64,000 nucleotides of DNA from NCBI RefSeq assembly GCF_019059575.1, contig NW_024881506.1, positions 186,001-250,000 on the forward strand. Direction: 5' to 3'. A model generated the notes under the pieces. It saw only the letters and a program-made list of their open reading frames with translations. It was not told the DNA's origin and did no database searches. Of the stretch, positions 1 through 10,755 are shown one piece after another; within the stretch, counting starts at the first letter, position 1; each line of letters begins with the position of its first letter. The stretch comes from Amphibalanus amphitrite (lineage: Eukaryota > Arthropoda > Thecostraca > Balanomorpha > Balanidae). Made by a program: the position numbers and the translations under genes.

Positions 1-145
1 TGTCGCTGGTCGATTGTCGGTCCAAGATGTCCGGTCGGCCGGCCGGCACTCTATTCACGTGCGTTCTTTAGGGACGGTCTCTGGTAGTGACTCAGTACGC
101 CAGTCACGCGGTGGTGTGATTGGCGCGGTCGATGACGCACTGTTG

Positions 146-177
146 TGACGTCATTAATATGAACACCGCTGACGTCA
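146..177. promoter_or_regulatory. Pair of perfect CRE palindromes
   Basis: Two copies of TGACGTCA lie at 146-153 and 170-177, 24 bases apart. This is the consensus site for CREB/ATF bZIP factors. No gene start was identified next to them, so a promoter role is only a possibility. Confidence 0.3.
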
Positions 178-299
178 CAGCGCGTCGATTGTTTGTGAGC
201 CGGGTGTTGTGGATACCGTCCGGCGGTTCGGCGAAAACCGCCGAGGAATGTTTGTTTCAGTTATTGGATATCGTACGGCGCAGGTGTTGACTGTGGTCG

Positions 300-600
300 G
301 ACAGTCTCTTCGCCTGTCGGTAGGACAATTGAAACCTGTCGGTCAGACAACCGCCGCCTGTCGGTCGGATGGACTACCAAAACCTCTCGGTCAGACAACC
401 GCCGCCTGTCGGTTGGACAACGGACAACCGTGCCCGCCTGCAGGTCGGACAGTATCAGCTGTCGGCTGGTTCGACAGCCGTGCCGTGCCGTGCCCTGGTC
501 AGAAAGCTATTCTCGCCTGTCGGACTGTCATGCCCGCCTGTCGTTCGGATTGTCATACCCGCCTGTCTCGGTCCGCCAACCATACTCCCTGTCGGTAGGA
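300..600. repeat. Degenerate minisatellite of CTGTCGGTCGGACA type
   Basis: The motif CCTGTCGGTCGGACAA and close variants recur about ten times at irregular 20-50 base spacing. The open frames across it are by-products of the repeat. I could not link it to a splice junction because no exon was found nearby. Confidence 0.55.
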
Positions 601-2084
601 CAGCCATGGGCCTCTCTACGGCCCTTCGTGGCTGACACTGTCCTTATGATGGGCCTACGACCTACCTAGCAATGGCTGAGCGCTGACAAGTAATTCCTCG
701 CCCTGGGTCGGCGAATCGTCGAAAACTGTGTCGGAACTTGAGGTGTAGACTGTTGCAGAGCTCGAGTAATGTTTGCATGACGTGAAAGGCACTTTGCCAA
801 CCAGCCACCGACTCGCTGTTCAAATACCACGTGCATGTGTGTAATGTGTATGCATGTCGCACTCGTGGTTTGGGTGTGCTGTGTGCACTTGTTTGACTTC
901 TGTTGAGTGCTAGTTAGTTGTTCGGCTCGACGCCTTTGGCTAAGTGGTACCGAGGTCGGCTTCAAGCAGATAGTGGGTGGAGGCGGCCCGCCGCGCCGTC
1001 TGCCACCTGCAAGCCGAACTTGAAAACTTGTTCGGTGGGAGTCATCTGGCTCGGAAAAAAGAGCTTGCTGAAAGCTTTTGTGCAGATTGATTTTGTAAGC
1101 TACCACCTGTCTAAAAAGTGTCAATTTTGGGTCCGGTCAGACTGCTCTGTGTCGCTGCTAGCAATACCAAACAGGTGTCTTACTGTGACCCAACGCCGGC
1201 CCATGCGGTCCACTTATACTCATGACGTACTTCTCTGTACTATCGTCACTCCATTCTTAAAAAATCTCGTCGCAGTCTTCTCGCGGATAGCGATCGTTAT
1301 CTCCGTTCATTGCCTCATCCGCAAAACCTCCGCCTTCCACCCGCCATTACCGCAGCCGCGCGGTGGCGGCCGGCCAGGCGGTCACCTTAGCCTCGGCCTT
1401 CCGCTGCCCCACGTCCCACCGTCCGCCTGCCCTTCTGTCCGTCTCCTCGGGGCTGCCCCTCCTGTCCGCCTGTACCGCCCCCCCCCCCGTTTGTTCGCCT
1501 GCCTGCCATTACCGTTTGTCCGCTGCAAGGCGGTCCCTCCTGTCCGCCGTCCACCTGCCCCTCCCGTCCGCCTCTACGGGGCTGCCATGGCGGCGGCGGC
1601 TCGCACTGATTGGTGTCCTATCGACCTGGCTGGCTGTCCGATGGACGATAGCGCGGCGGTACGGTACCGTATCGACTGTGCGTTTCCTCGCCACGGCGAC
1701 CGTGGTCTATGTGAGTCCGGTCCACAGCGACCGTGGATGATTTGCCTCGTTACGAATTCCCGGTGGTGGCTCTCTACAGGCGTCCTACGTTAGCGCCGAG
1801 CTGGTACGGCTCGTCAGGCTGACACTGGCGGTGTATTGTAATGGTTCCGTGGTGCTTACTGGAGGTATAATGGTCCGGTTTGCGTGTTATGCATTCATGT
1901 TCGTGTCTGCGCCAAGCGAACTGGGCCGTTTGAATAGTACAGTCGGATGTTTGGCCAAGGAAGTCGGACGTTTAAACTAGGACATACTCGTACGAGTGCG
2001 TAAGCATGCCGCTAGGTGTGAAGAATCAGGGATTGGGAAGACGTCCCTTCAATTTACTTATTCCATTATGCCGCATCCAATTTT

Positions 2085-2165
2085 GTAGATTTATTCCTTG
2101 GGCGCAAAATGACCTTAGCAGTCGGCGCGCCCTAAAGCCTCAATCAACAAACAAACAACAACAGT
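2085..2165 (+). repeat. Possible SINE 3' tail
   Basis: A short segment carries the phrase GCGCAAAATGACC, then GCGCCCTAAAGCC, followed by an A-rich tail of AATCAACAAACAAACAACAA type. This resembles the 3' end of tRNA-derived SINEs in invertebrates. No A and B boxes were found upstream, so it would be truncated at best. Confidence 0.3.
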
Positions 2166-2609
2166 AGATTTATTCTTGGTAGCGCTCTCTCATCTCTGCA
2201 AGTACATGGGAAATGCGAACTATGTTGTTCCTGGACACTCGTGTGTAACACAAACTACAGGCGCAGCATCGTGCGTACTGGAGCCGAGACTCGAGTCAGC
2301 ACTGCCACCTCACGTGTGGTAGGACGGCTGCGCCGACCGGGCCGGTCCATATTGCACCCTACATATGCTAACGAGCTGGAGCCAAGCCTCGGGTCAGCGC
2401 TGTCGCCTCCGGTACAGTGCGGTAGGACGACGGCGCCGACCGGGCCCGTCCGTGTCGCACCTATGCTAACGAGCCGGGACCGCCGGTATATATTGGTTAT
2501 CGTCGGCCCGCATGCCACCACCACCGGGCCGGTCGGGTCGTCGTTCCGTCGACTGCCCCAGAGCCATACTCATGGCCAGGTGCCGTGCCTCACCCACGCA
2601 GCTTGGAAA

Positions 2610-3021
2610 TAGAGGTGGCAAAAGATGAAAATTTTGGGAACCAGACTCGAACCAGACCCGGCTGAACATTTTTGGAACCAGTCGGACCCGGTCTTAGTTG
2701 GAACCGGAACCAGTTGGACCCGTTCCCCAAAAGTCAATTAATACAAACTACTTGTAGGAATCATTAGCATCATGTAAAACAGCCTATTTCCCAAGTTGGG
2801 AATACTCATGAGCTATTGTGTGCAAAGAAACATTCACTTAATTCCCTTCATATTTTGTAATAATGTGTAGTGTGCAAGATGGTAGTTTATGGTAGTTATG
2901 GTAGTTTATGGTAGGACCCGGTTGGACCCGTCAGAAAAATTTCCAGGAACCGGTCTGGACCCATATGGGTCCAGACTGGTTCTTTGGACCGGGTCCTCGG
3001 GTCCACATTTTGCCACCTCTA
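2610..3021 (+). mobile_element. hAT-type MITE, copy A
   Basis: A 412-bp non-coding element with terminal inverted repeats beginning TAGAGGTGGCAAAA and ending TTTTGCCACCTCTA. It is flanked on both sides by the 8-base duplication CTTGGAAA (2602-2609 and 3022-3029). An 8-bp target duplication with this kind of terminus is typical of the hAT superfamily. The interior is rich in GGAACC/GGACCC phrases. A second copy in the same orientation is at 45519-45916 with its own 8-bp duplication, which confirms the ends. Confidence 0.85.
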
Positions 3022-3455
3022 CTTGGAAACAAGAGCAATTATAATGAAATTAGTCCCGATCCCGGCAAAAGGCTTGTGGCAAGCGAATTCTAGATACGTT
3101 ATTGATCATATAAACGGAAGCTGGGGGTTTGAAGAGTTACGGGAAGGCTATCCAAGTGGGACAGTCTTTTGACGTCATTGCAATGAGTCCACCCGTGAGT
3201 TGTGTGTGTTATGACGTGTGTCGATATGACGTGTTTTGTTGACTGTGCCGATCAGCGCTGCTCTTCAAGTCTAACCCTCGCGATAGACGCCGTCACCTCT
3301 CAGCGTTATCGCGCGGTGTCGTGTCGGATCGACCCCTCCCGCATGCTTCTGTATCGCAAATACCCGCTCAATATCCAATAACTGCTGTGTGGCGCCCGTA
3401 AAGCCGTCTGATTGATTCGATTGGACCGTCTGACCCCTCCCGCTTCACGCCTCAG

Positions 3456-6400
3456 TCGAACGGGCGAGGTACGCCGCTGCATCAACTTTGGCTCGTACAA
3501 CTACCTGGGCTTCGCCGAGAACTCTGGCCCGTGCACGGATACGGCTGAACGACTGCTGAGGCGGGACGGCGTGGCGCCCTGCAGCTCTCGGATGCACCTC
3601 GGTGAGTAGTGCTGGGGCCGCCGCCCCGCCGATAGGGGTGGTACCGAGACGCTACAGGCGGGACGGCGTGGCGCCCTGCAGCTCTCGGATGCACCTCGGT
3701 GAGTAGTGCTGGGGCCGCCGCCCCGCCGGTGGAGGTGGTACCGAGACGCTACAGGCGGGACGGCGTGGCGCCCTGCAGCTCTCGGATGCACCTCGGTGAG
3801 TAGTGCTGGGGCCGCCGCCCCGCCGATAGGGGTGGTACCGAGACGCTACAGGCGGGACGGCGTGGGGCCCTGCAGCTCTCGAATGCACCTCGGTGAGTGG
3901 GCCCGCCCACCGCCCCGCCCGCCGCCTGTCCGGCCGGTGGGGGTGGTACCGAGACGCTACTGGAGGGGTGGGCTAGCGATAGAGTCACGGTGGCGGGGTA
4001 GGGCTATCGGGTGGCTGTTAGACTGTGTGCTGTGTCATGGACGGAAGAGAAGGCTGGGCGATGGACTGAAAGAAAATTAACTAGTCCTATCGGTATGGAC
4101 TAGTTTTGGGCCGAGGATGAGTGTTTGAAGTTGTTTTGGCGGGCTTTGATTTTTGTGGTCGGTGTGTCGTGTAAGTCCTTGGTGTTTTGAACGGAGGCGT
4201 ATAGTGATTGTTTTGAAGTCTGGTAGCACTGTCTGTTGTCACTGAAATGCACCTTCCTGTGGGGTAATTATTGTTTAATTGCCGGTTGATGAATACCTAC
4301 CCAAACAGTTTTTCCTACCGTACATGCACTACGGTATCAACACCGAGGGTATTTAACCGAGGTATTTAACCACATTATAGGTAATCACGTTACCCATAAT
4401 GCTTGTAAATTGTGGTAAAGCTCACTGGTATGTGGCTGAACGTTTGCTCCGGTCCTAGCCCGAATGCAGGCGACGGCCATCCCGTGCTACTGGTGCATCA
4501 ATGCTGCAAGTGAAGCGGCTTTTGTGGTTTTCCCGTCACTAGGCAATTTATTTGGTCGTTGAGACTTTGTCGTATCTGACTCTCCCACCATTGACGTAAA
4601 GCTAACCTTGGTGAAGCATTAGGGTGTCGGTCTATCACTTGACATTGGCTGGGACACTTGAAAACGACGCCGGCAGTGATAGTTGTTTCTAGTCTGGTCA
4701 TAGTCCACTTGCGGCACTACCGTTGGTCGGTATTGTCTGAAGTTGCGTATTGAGTATTGACGTAGTGATAATTATCGGTCCTCTGAGCACTGCAATGAGT
4801 TCCTGTCTCCTGACGTATGAAGAAGACTAAAAGAACCGCAGTGAAATGTTTCTCAGGTATTTCGGAGTTGACCTCTTCTGTTCGACAGTCCGACGCTGCG
4901 CTGACGTCTTCGGACATGGTGACCCACTCTAGCTGCTGCTGTCAGCAGCTCGATCCGCGGCTGTTTCGCCGTCCCCTCGCCGGCTCTGTGCTACTGCTGC
5001 CGTCCCTCGGATCTGACCTCGGCTGCCCCTCCCCGTCCCTCCAGGCAGCCAGCAGTGTCAGGACGACCTGGAGGCACTGGTGGCCGAGTACCTCGGGGTC
5101 GAGGACGCCGTCACATTCTCCATGGGGTTCGCCACGAACGCGCTCAACATCCCGACGCTGGTGGGTCGCGGCTCGCTTGTCATCAGCGACCAGCTGAACC
5201 ACGCCTCGCTGATCCTGGGACTGCGGCTCTCCGGCGCCACCATCGACGTCTTCAAACACAACGGTCAGTGGGCAACACAACGGTCAGTGGGCGACTCAAA
5301 CACGACTCAAACACAAGGGTCAGTGGGCGACTCAAACACGACTCAAGCACAACGGTCAGTGGGGGACCGGACGGCTGTGACGGGCCCAGCCACCCTGGTG
5401 GGACCCCGCCTGGTGCGCGTTGGGCCTTCTTTGTTTGCTGATCGCTTACACTAAGCCATACGTGCCAAACAATGTGCATAGCTGTCTGTGTTTGTAACTT
5501 GTAAAAAATCCGTTGATTCGCTCTATCTGAGCTCTGACAATGATATGTATATCTGCATCCGAACCACGTGCGCCGTTCGTCCCAAGGTCGCTGTCGTGAG
5601 TCACGGATTAGCATGCCACTGCCTTAAGCGACTCGCCAGTCCAGTACAGACTGGTTCCTACCGTGCAGTCAGCGATCCGCTGAGGATTACAGTGGGAGGA
5701 GAGCTGGGGGTGGCGGCCAGCACGTGGTCAAAGAGGCTGGGGGAGGGTGATGTGCTAGTAAGGAGGGGGGGGGGGCTATTTTACCTCTAGAAGACCCCGC
5801 GAGGTAATAAAGAATATTGGGTTGTGTGAGTGGGATGAAGCAAGGTAACAATGTGAAGTGACTGGACGAAATCATTATCCGCTGTCCGCACTGTGTTTAT
5901 AAGCAATGTACCTGCTGTGGTAAGAAATCCAATGAGATCCATGATCCAATGAGATCTTAGAAATCCAATGCCCCAAAGCTTGAAGAACAATCGATATAAA
6001 ATACGTTCTGTTTATTTCACGGGATGCCAACAAAGGCGCGAAAACACTCCCACCTTAGCTGCGTCCCGGGACCTTGCCGGTGTCAATGTCATCGATGGCT
6101 CGGATATTTCCCGCCGCGTGCGTGCGTGCCGTGCTATATCGGCAGTATTGGGGCTCTGATGGGGACGGGGCGCGGCGCTGAACCCCTGAGACGTGCGTAA
6201 TAGTAAAATCTACCAATTCCTCAGGGCGGGAAGCGCGTCTTTATCGCGCGATGTTGCATCGTCGTCTGTGTAACCTCTGCGATATACGCGACCTTCACAT
6301 TTGACCCCATATTTTGGCCCGTGTGTATTGCGTAACCTTTGGTTGCTTTGACCTACATGACCAGCTATGCACTGCAGCCGATGTTTTTTGTACCTTCGGT

Positions 6401-9400
6401 ATGACATCCGTGACCTTTGTGGCCAAATTGCCTGTTTGTAACCTCTGTGGCCCGTGTGTGACCCATCGGTGACCTCTATACCCTCAGACATGAAGGACCT
6501 GGAGCGTAAGCTGCGTCGCGCCATCGTGGACGGCCACCCGCGCACCCACCGGCCCTGGAAGAAGATCCTCATTGTGGTGGAGGGCATCTACAGCATGGAG
6601 GGCTCCATCTGCAAACTGCCCGAGATCATCGCACTCAAGAAAAAGTACAAGGTCGGTGACATATGTCGGCTGATCAGGGTGGCCGAAATTGTTAAGCAAG
6701 CCGGGTATGACGACGAGAATGGTTGAATTTAGTAAAGTTTCGTTGTTTGTTCAATTTCCTATGACAGCGCGTGCCATTTCAGCTTTTTTTGGCGTGGTAC
6801 TGTCTACCTCACCATTGGTATTTATGGGCGTAACGTGTTTCTTATTGCTCGGTAGCTAGTAAGTAAACATGGGCACTAAACACATGAGAAGCTTGCGTCT
6901 CCGCGTCATTATGTTCTGTTAGATACCACGTCAGTAGTATCTGTAGTTTTGGGGCTCGTCTTAACTTTTTTAAACTCTAGCTGGATTGGTATAGTTCCGC
7001 GCTAGGAGCGACGGAGCCAGTTCGTAAAGTGTCCCGCCTAAGCAGGTGTCCGGGCGCCGCACCCGGCCTCGTCTGCCGAATGCGCACGGTTATGTGTATT
7101 CAGGCGCTGACGCCAGGGTTGGTGGTGTTGGGGAGGATTCGATTGAGGCACGGTCAGACAGGCCCGGGGTGGTTGCCGGGTCCCGTGACCTGCTGGTATG
7201 TCGCCGACGGAGCGGCGATAGGCGGCTGATCTCGGACCTCAGTGAGACCGTGGTTATCCTCCCAGGCCGATAGGGCACGACCCACACCCCCGCGTGTTGA
7301 CACGGGAGTGTGGGGTGCACCCGACACGGGAGCATAGACCCGCACTCCGTGCTGGGTGCACCCGGTACGGAAGTGTTGGTATGCGGCGGCTCGAGTGTGT
7401 CAACAGTGTACTCAGAATAGATTCATGGCTGGCGATAGAGCCGGTATGGTGCACCGGTAGCAATGTATTCTGAAGTATGGTCTGCAATATTGATAATGTC
7501 GTTTAATGGTATCGTCGACGACGCTTTAAACTATTCAGGTGTAGGACTGTATAATTCAGCTTAAACACGTCCATGAAGAAAGTGGCCAGCAATTGCGGAT
7601 AATATGTGAGGTCGTGACCCCGCACCTCTGACCCCTACCCCCTGTTCCCCTATCTCTGCCCCAGGCGTACCTGTGGGTGACCCCTCCCCTACATCTACCC
7701 CCAGGCGTACCTGTACCTGGACGAGGCACACAGTATCGGCGCGCCGACCGTTCCGCTATCTCTGCCCTCAGGCGTACCTGTACCTGGACGAGGCACACAG
7801 TATCGGCGCGCTGACCGCTCCCCTATATCTGCCCCCAGGCGTACCTGTACCTGGACGAGGCACACAGTATCGGCGCGCTCGGTCCCACCGGCCGCGGCGT
7901 CTGCGAGTACTACGGCTGTGATACGCGCGACATCGACGTGCTCATGGGCACCTTCACCAAGAGTTTCGGCGCCATCGGCGGCTACATGGCCGGCAGCAGG
8001 GTGAGTCGGCGAGGGGGCTGACTACGGCTCCCGTGAGTCGGTGAGAGGGGCTCACCGGAGGGGCTCACCAGCCTCTGTGAGTCGGCAAAGGGGCTGTGAG
8101 TTGGCGAGGGGGACTCGCCAACCCCGTGAGTCAGTGAGCTCAGGAGTTCTGACGGGTCAGCTGTGGGTTCATTGGCTCTGGCTTCGTTAGCGGTAGGATT
8201 ATCAGCTCCATGGTTTAGTGAATGGCCAACTGGGCGGATTTTAACAAGTCATTCCGGCAAAGCCACAGAAATGGGTGACCTGAGGCCTCTTGCACCAAAA
8301 TCCTCTTGCACCAATGCTTGAATTATTTTGCATCGTATACCCAATCCAAGACTCAAATGTGACAATTTGCGTGTAAAATTTACCAAGCACCTGTAGGATT
8401 ATATGTTGGGCTATTGCAAACAAATTTACCACCGTTTGATTAGCTTATTCTGAAACCGGTTTTTCGATTTTACCTAGCTAGGTAGTTTGGTGCAAGAGGC
8501 CTCTGATTGACTGTGACGGTTAAGTGCACGGCTTATCTTGCGTAATTGTCCGTTCAGTGGGCATTGGCGGCATTGGTGGTGGCATTAGCTGAGCATGAAT
8601 AGAGCACTCATGCATGTAGGTATAGGCCACGTTCGGCTAGAGTAAGATTAGATTTTTACTTGACGACTGTAGTTTCATTGATTCAACACCTCCCTCTTGT
8701 CGGCCTTCTCTTGATCCATTATCATGCACGCATGCGGGCCGACAAGCTCACTCACAGATATCCGACGACTTTTCTCTTTGAGTGTTGTCTCAAGAGCTAG
8801 TTTCCCGGCGTTTGAGCGTGGAGACGAGTGGGCGGGTGGTTTGGAGGCGCCGGCAGACGCGGCCACTCGACTTCTGCCCTTTGACGGGACCTGTAGGCGG
8901 GGCACCGGCCTCGTGGCGCCATCTCTGGCCGGCCTCGGAGGGCCGAGGGAGTCAGGAGTCAGCTCGCGGCGGCGGCTAGGAAATGACGGCACAGTTCTAA
9001 GACGTCGGCGAACGATATTATTGGAGCTGTTTTATGACCCTTTGAATCAGCAGGTGCTAGTCTATCGCTGGTTCGCGGCATCCAGCCGTTAGTGCTGATA
9101 GCGCTGCCAGACATGACACGTTTTATGAGTGTTCCCCCTCGCTGTATTAGATGACTGACCATGAACGATGTTTACCCGTCTCCTGAGATTGCCCCCCCCC
9201 CCTCTCCCCGTCACTGACGGCCGCCCCCGTCTCCCCGCAGCGTCTGATTGCGCACGTGCGCCGGCACAGCCACAGCATGTTCTACGCGTCCGGGCTGCCG
9301 CCACCAGTGGCCGGTCAGATCAGCGCCGTACTGTGCGAGCTGCTGGGCCGCGGCGGCGCCGGCGTCGGACGCGCGCGCATCCGCCGCCTGACCGACAACA

Positions 9401-10755
9401 CGCGCTACTTCCGCAAACGGCTCAGCCAGATGGGCTTCATCCTGTACGGCGACGACGACTCGCCGGTAGTGCCGCTGCTCATCTTCCTGCCGGCAAAGGC
9501 CTGGTGAGTGGCACGGCGCTGGTGAGGGTGATGGCAGTGGGCTGACGGGAGGCCGGCCATGGTGTGCCTTTGGATCTGCGGAGTTTGAAATGTGTGTAAA
9601 GGTGACCAGTAATGCAATTGCACAGCCTGCAGTGATGTGTTTAATATGCGTGTACTCGCGGCGGCTATTTGCTAACGCTCGCGGCCCGCGCTGCGGTGTG
9701 TGGTCCGCAGAGCGTCGCGTGACGGAACACAGCGCTGTCGGCAGTCCATACACGCCACGGGGCCGGCCTCGGTCGATACCGCACCGCGTCAACAGGTTGT
9801 TAACCGTGCTGTTTCATTCCAGAGCACTTACCCGGGGCATTAGCTGTAAATGGAGTGGGGTAGCTGTATGTCTGAGAGGCTCGAACGAGATGCTGATTCG
9901 CCGCTGCAGTATATTCAGCGGCCGTTTTAGCGCTGCAGGTCGGCTCTGTTCGCGCCTCTGTGCCGTCTCCCCGTGTTCCCGCCGAGTGGTTAGCCGGTGT
10001 ATACCGGATCAGTCCGGCCAACGCCAACAGTTACATGGTGATCACCCTATTGGTATGCCGGTCGCGGCCACGGCTGTGGCTTCCGGCGGCTACCGTTGGC
10101 TGAGGGCGAATGCGACTGTGTGATGTTTGCTCTTGTTACCTCTGCTGTCCCAGTCCCTATCTGCCGTGCCGTCATGCACCTGACCCTGTATTTTGTCTGT
10201 CTCCAGCGCGTTCTGGAGTGAGCTGATGAAGCACAACGTGGCGACGGTGATTGTCGGATTCCCGGCCACGCCGATTCTGAAGGTGCGCTGCCGGTTCTGC
10301 GTGTCTGCGGCGCACAACAAGGAGGTGCTCGATAAGGTACGGCGCGAGACGAAAGGGGGAAGGAGGGTTGTTGGCAGTGGTGCGCTTGCAGAAAGGTTTC
10401 TGCGCAAGGCCATATTTTCTGCGTCTTTTTGTTTGACATCGTTTACTTGGTTTAGTATACATTTCAGTTTTATTTTATTGGAACATCTGGAGTTCTTCGA
10501 ACGCGCATTTATGGACCGATGCCGTTTATTTTGCCTCAAAGCTTTTCCACGTGAATTTGCTTTTGTGCCTGTTATCGGCTAAGAATTGTTGTGATGTGTT
10601 CGACAGTTGGCTCCCTTCCGGTCACGGGCTCGTCTGACTCCCTCCCCGTCTGTCTTCAGATCCTGGACCTGATTGACAAGATCGGTGACGACCTGGAGAT
10701 AAAGTACTCGAGTCGGCCGCGCACCAACCACCCGATTGAGTACGGCCGCTGCTAG
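3456..10755 (+). CDS. SPTLC2: Serine palmitoyltransferase subunit 2, C-terminal seven exons (5' partial)
   Basis: This PLP-dependent subunit of the endoplasmic-reticulum serine palmitoyltransferase condenses serine with palmitoyl-CoA, the first step of sphingolipid synthesis. Exons: 3456-3601, 5045-5263, 6488-6651, 7839-8000, 9241-9503, 10207-10336, 10660-10755. All have AG acceptors, donors are GT, phases join exactly, and 392 residues end in TAG. Family landmarks in order are [12 protein letters not shown], the [11 protein letters not shown] segment, [39 protein letters not shown], the PLP-lysine motif GTFTKSFGA (Lys codon 7959-7961), [17 protein letters not shown] and VGFPATPI. The order and length match SPTLC2 from about residue 168 of the human protein. 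The C-terminus is shorter and divergent, ending YGRC. Two donors are non-standard (GTCAGT at 5264, GTCGGT at 6652). Several junctions are tandemly duplicated into the introns. SPTLC3 is a vertebrate paralogue, so SPTLC2 is the better name. Confidence 0.93.
3557..3950 (+). repeat. 97-bp tandem array of the SPTLC2 3601 exon-donor junction
   Basis: The last 40 or so exon bases, the donor GTGAGT and about 50 intron bases are repeated four times at an exact 97-bp period. Matching positions of the exon-end string GCACCTC are 3594, 3691, 3788 and 3885. The first copy is taken as the real junction because it joins in phase to the next exon. Each further copy offers an equivalent donor. The unit is not a multiple of three, so use of a later donor would shift the frame. 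Confidence 0.9.
3951..5044 (+). other. SPTLC2 intron, mostly unique sequence
   Basis: After the junction array there is about 1.1 kb of intron with no exon, transposon or repeat that I recognise. It ends in a C/T-rich tract and CCAG just before the exon at 5045. Confidence 0.6.
5252..5370 (+). repeat. Tandem copies of the SPTLC2 5263 exon-donor junction
   Basis: The exon end AAACACAACG followed by the donor GTCAGTGGG is repeated four times with spacing of about 18-39 bases (donor strings near 5264, 5282, 5320 and 5356). The intervening bases read ACTCAAACACGACTCAA, itself derived from the exon end. The unusual GTCAGT donor is kept in every copy. Confidence 0.8.
5371..7663 (+). other. SPTLC2 introns around exon 6488-6651
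   Basis: Apart from the 164-base exon at 6488-6651, this stretch is intron. It has a G homopolymer near 5765 and a small minisatellite of CGGGAGTGTGGGGTGCACC type around 7290-7380. No further coding sequence or transposon was recognised. Confidence 0.5.
7660..7905 (+). repeat. 67-bp tandem array of the SPTLC2 7839 acceptor-exon junction
   Basis: The pyrimidine tract, the CAG acceptor and the first 42 exon bases (encoding [14 protein letters not shown]) are duplicated. Exon-like starts lie at 7705, 7772 and 7839 (exact 67-bp steps), with a truncated copy at 7665. Only the last copy continues into the rest of the exon (LGPTGRG). The copies are nearly identical, so the expansion looks recent. 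Confidence 0.92.
7839..8000 (+). CDS. SPTLC2: SPTLC2 catalytic exon with the PLP-binding lysine
   Basis: This 54-codon exon, phase 0 at both ends, carries the core of the active site. DEAHSIG contains the aspartate and histidine expected to contact the cofactor, and TKSFG contains the lysine that forms the Schiff base with pyridoxal phosphate. The following glycine-rich GGYMAGS segment is also conserved. It is a component exon of the gene at 3456-10755, listed separately because both its acceptor and its donor sit beside duplicated copies. Confidence 0.92.
8001..8140 (+). repeat. Degenerate copies of the SPTLC2 8000 donor
   Basis: The donor and following bases, GTGAGTCGGCGAGGGGGCT, recur about five times in 130 bases (at 8001, near 8033, 8086, 8107 and 8136), with drift such as GTGAGTTGG and GTGAGTCAG. 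Unlike other arrays in the window, exon sequence is hardly included, so this is mainly a donor-side repeat. Confidence 0.6.
8141..9240 (+). other. SPTLC2 intron
   Basis: About 1.1 kb of AT-richer then GC-rich intron without a recognised element. It ends in a pyrimidine tract with a C-run (9191-9200) and CCCCGCAG before the exon at 9241. Confidence 0.55.

Larger units (their letters stand above)
1..3455. other. Intron or 5' flank of SPTLC2, no exon recognised
   Basis: I found no exon of the missing N-terminal part of serine palmitoyltransferase here (membrane segment and the region before the first glycine-rich motif), so those exons are probably left of the window. The stretch holds a minisatellite (about 300-600), C-rich low-complexity sequence (about 1340-1580), a SINE-like tail near 2100 and a hAT-type MITE (2610-3021). 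The open frames here are GC-driven and show no domain I recognise. Confidence 0.5.

Noticed and set aside
918..1793. 291-codon plus-strand frame
   Set aside because: Crosses C-rich low-complexity sequence, has no recognisable domain and no link to SPTLC2.
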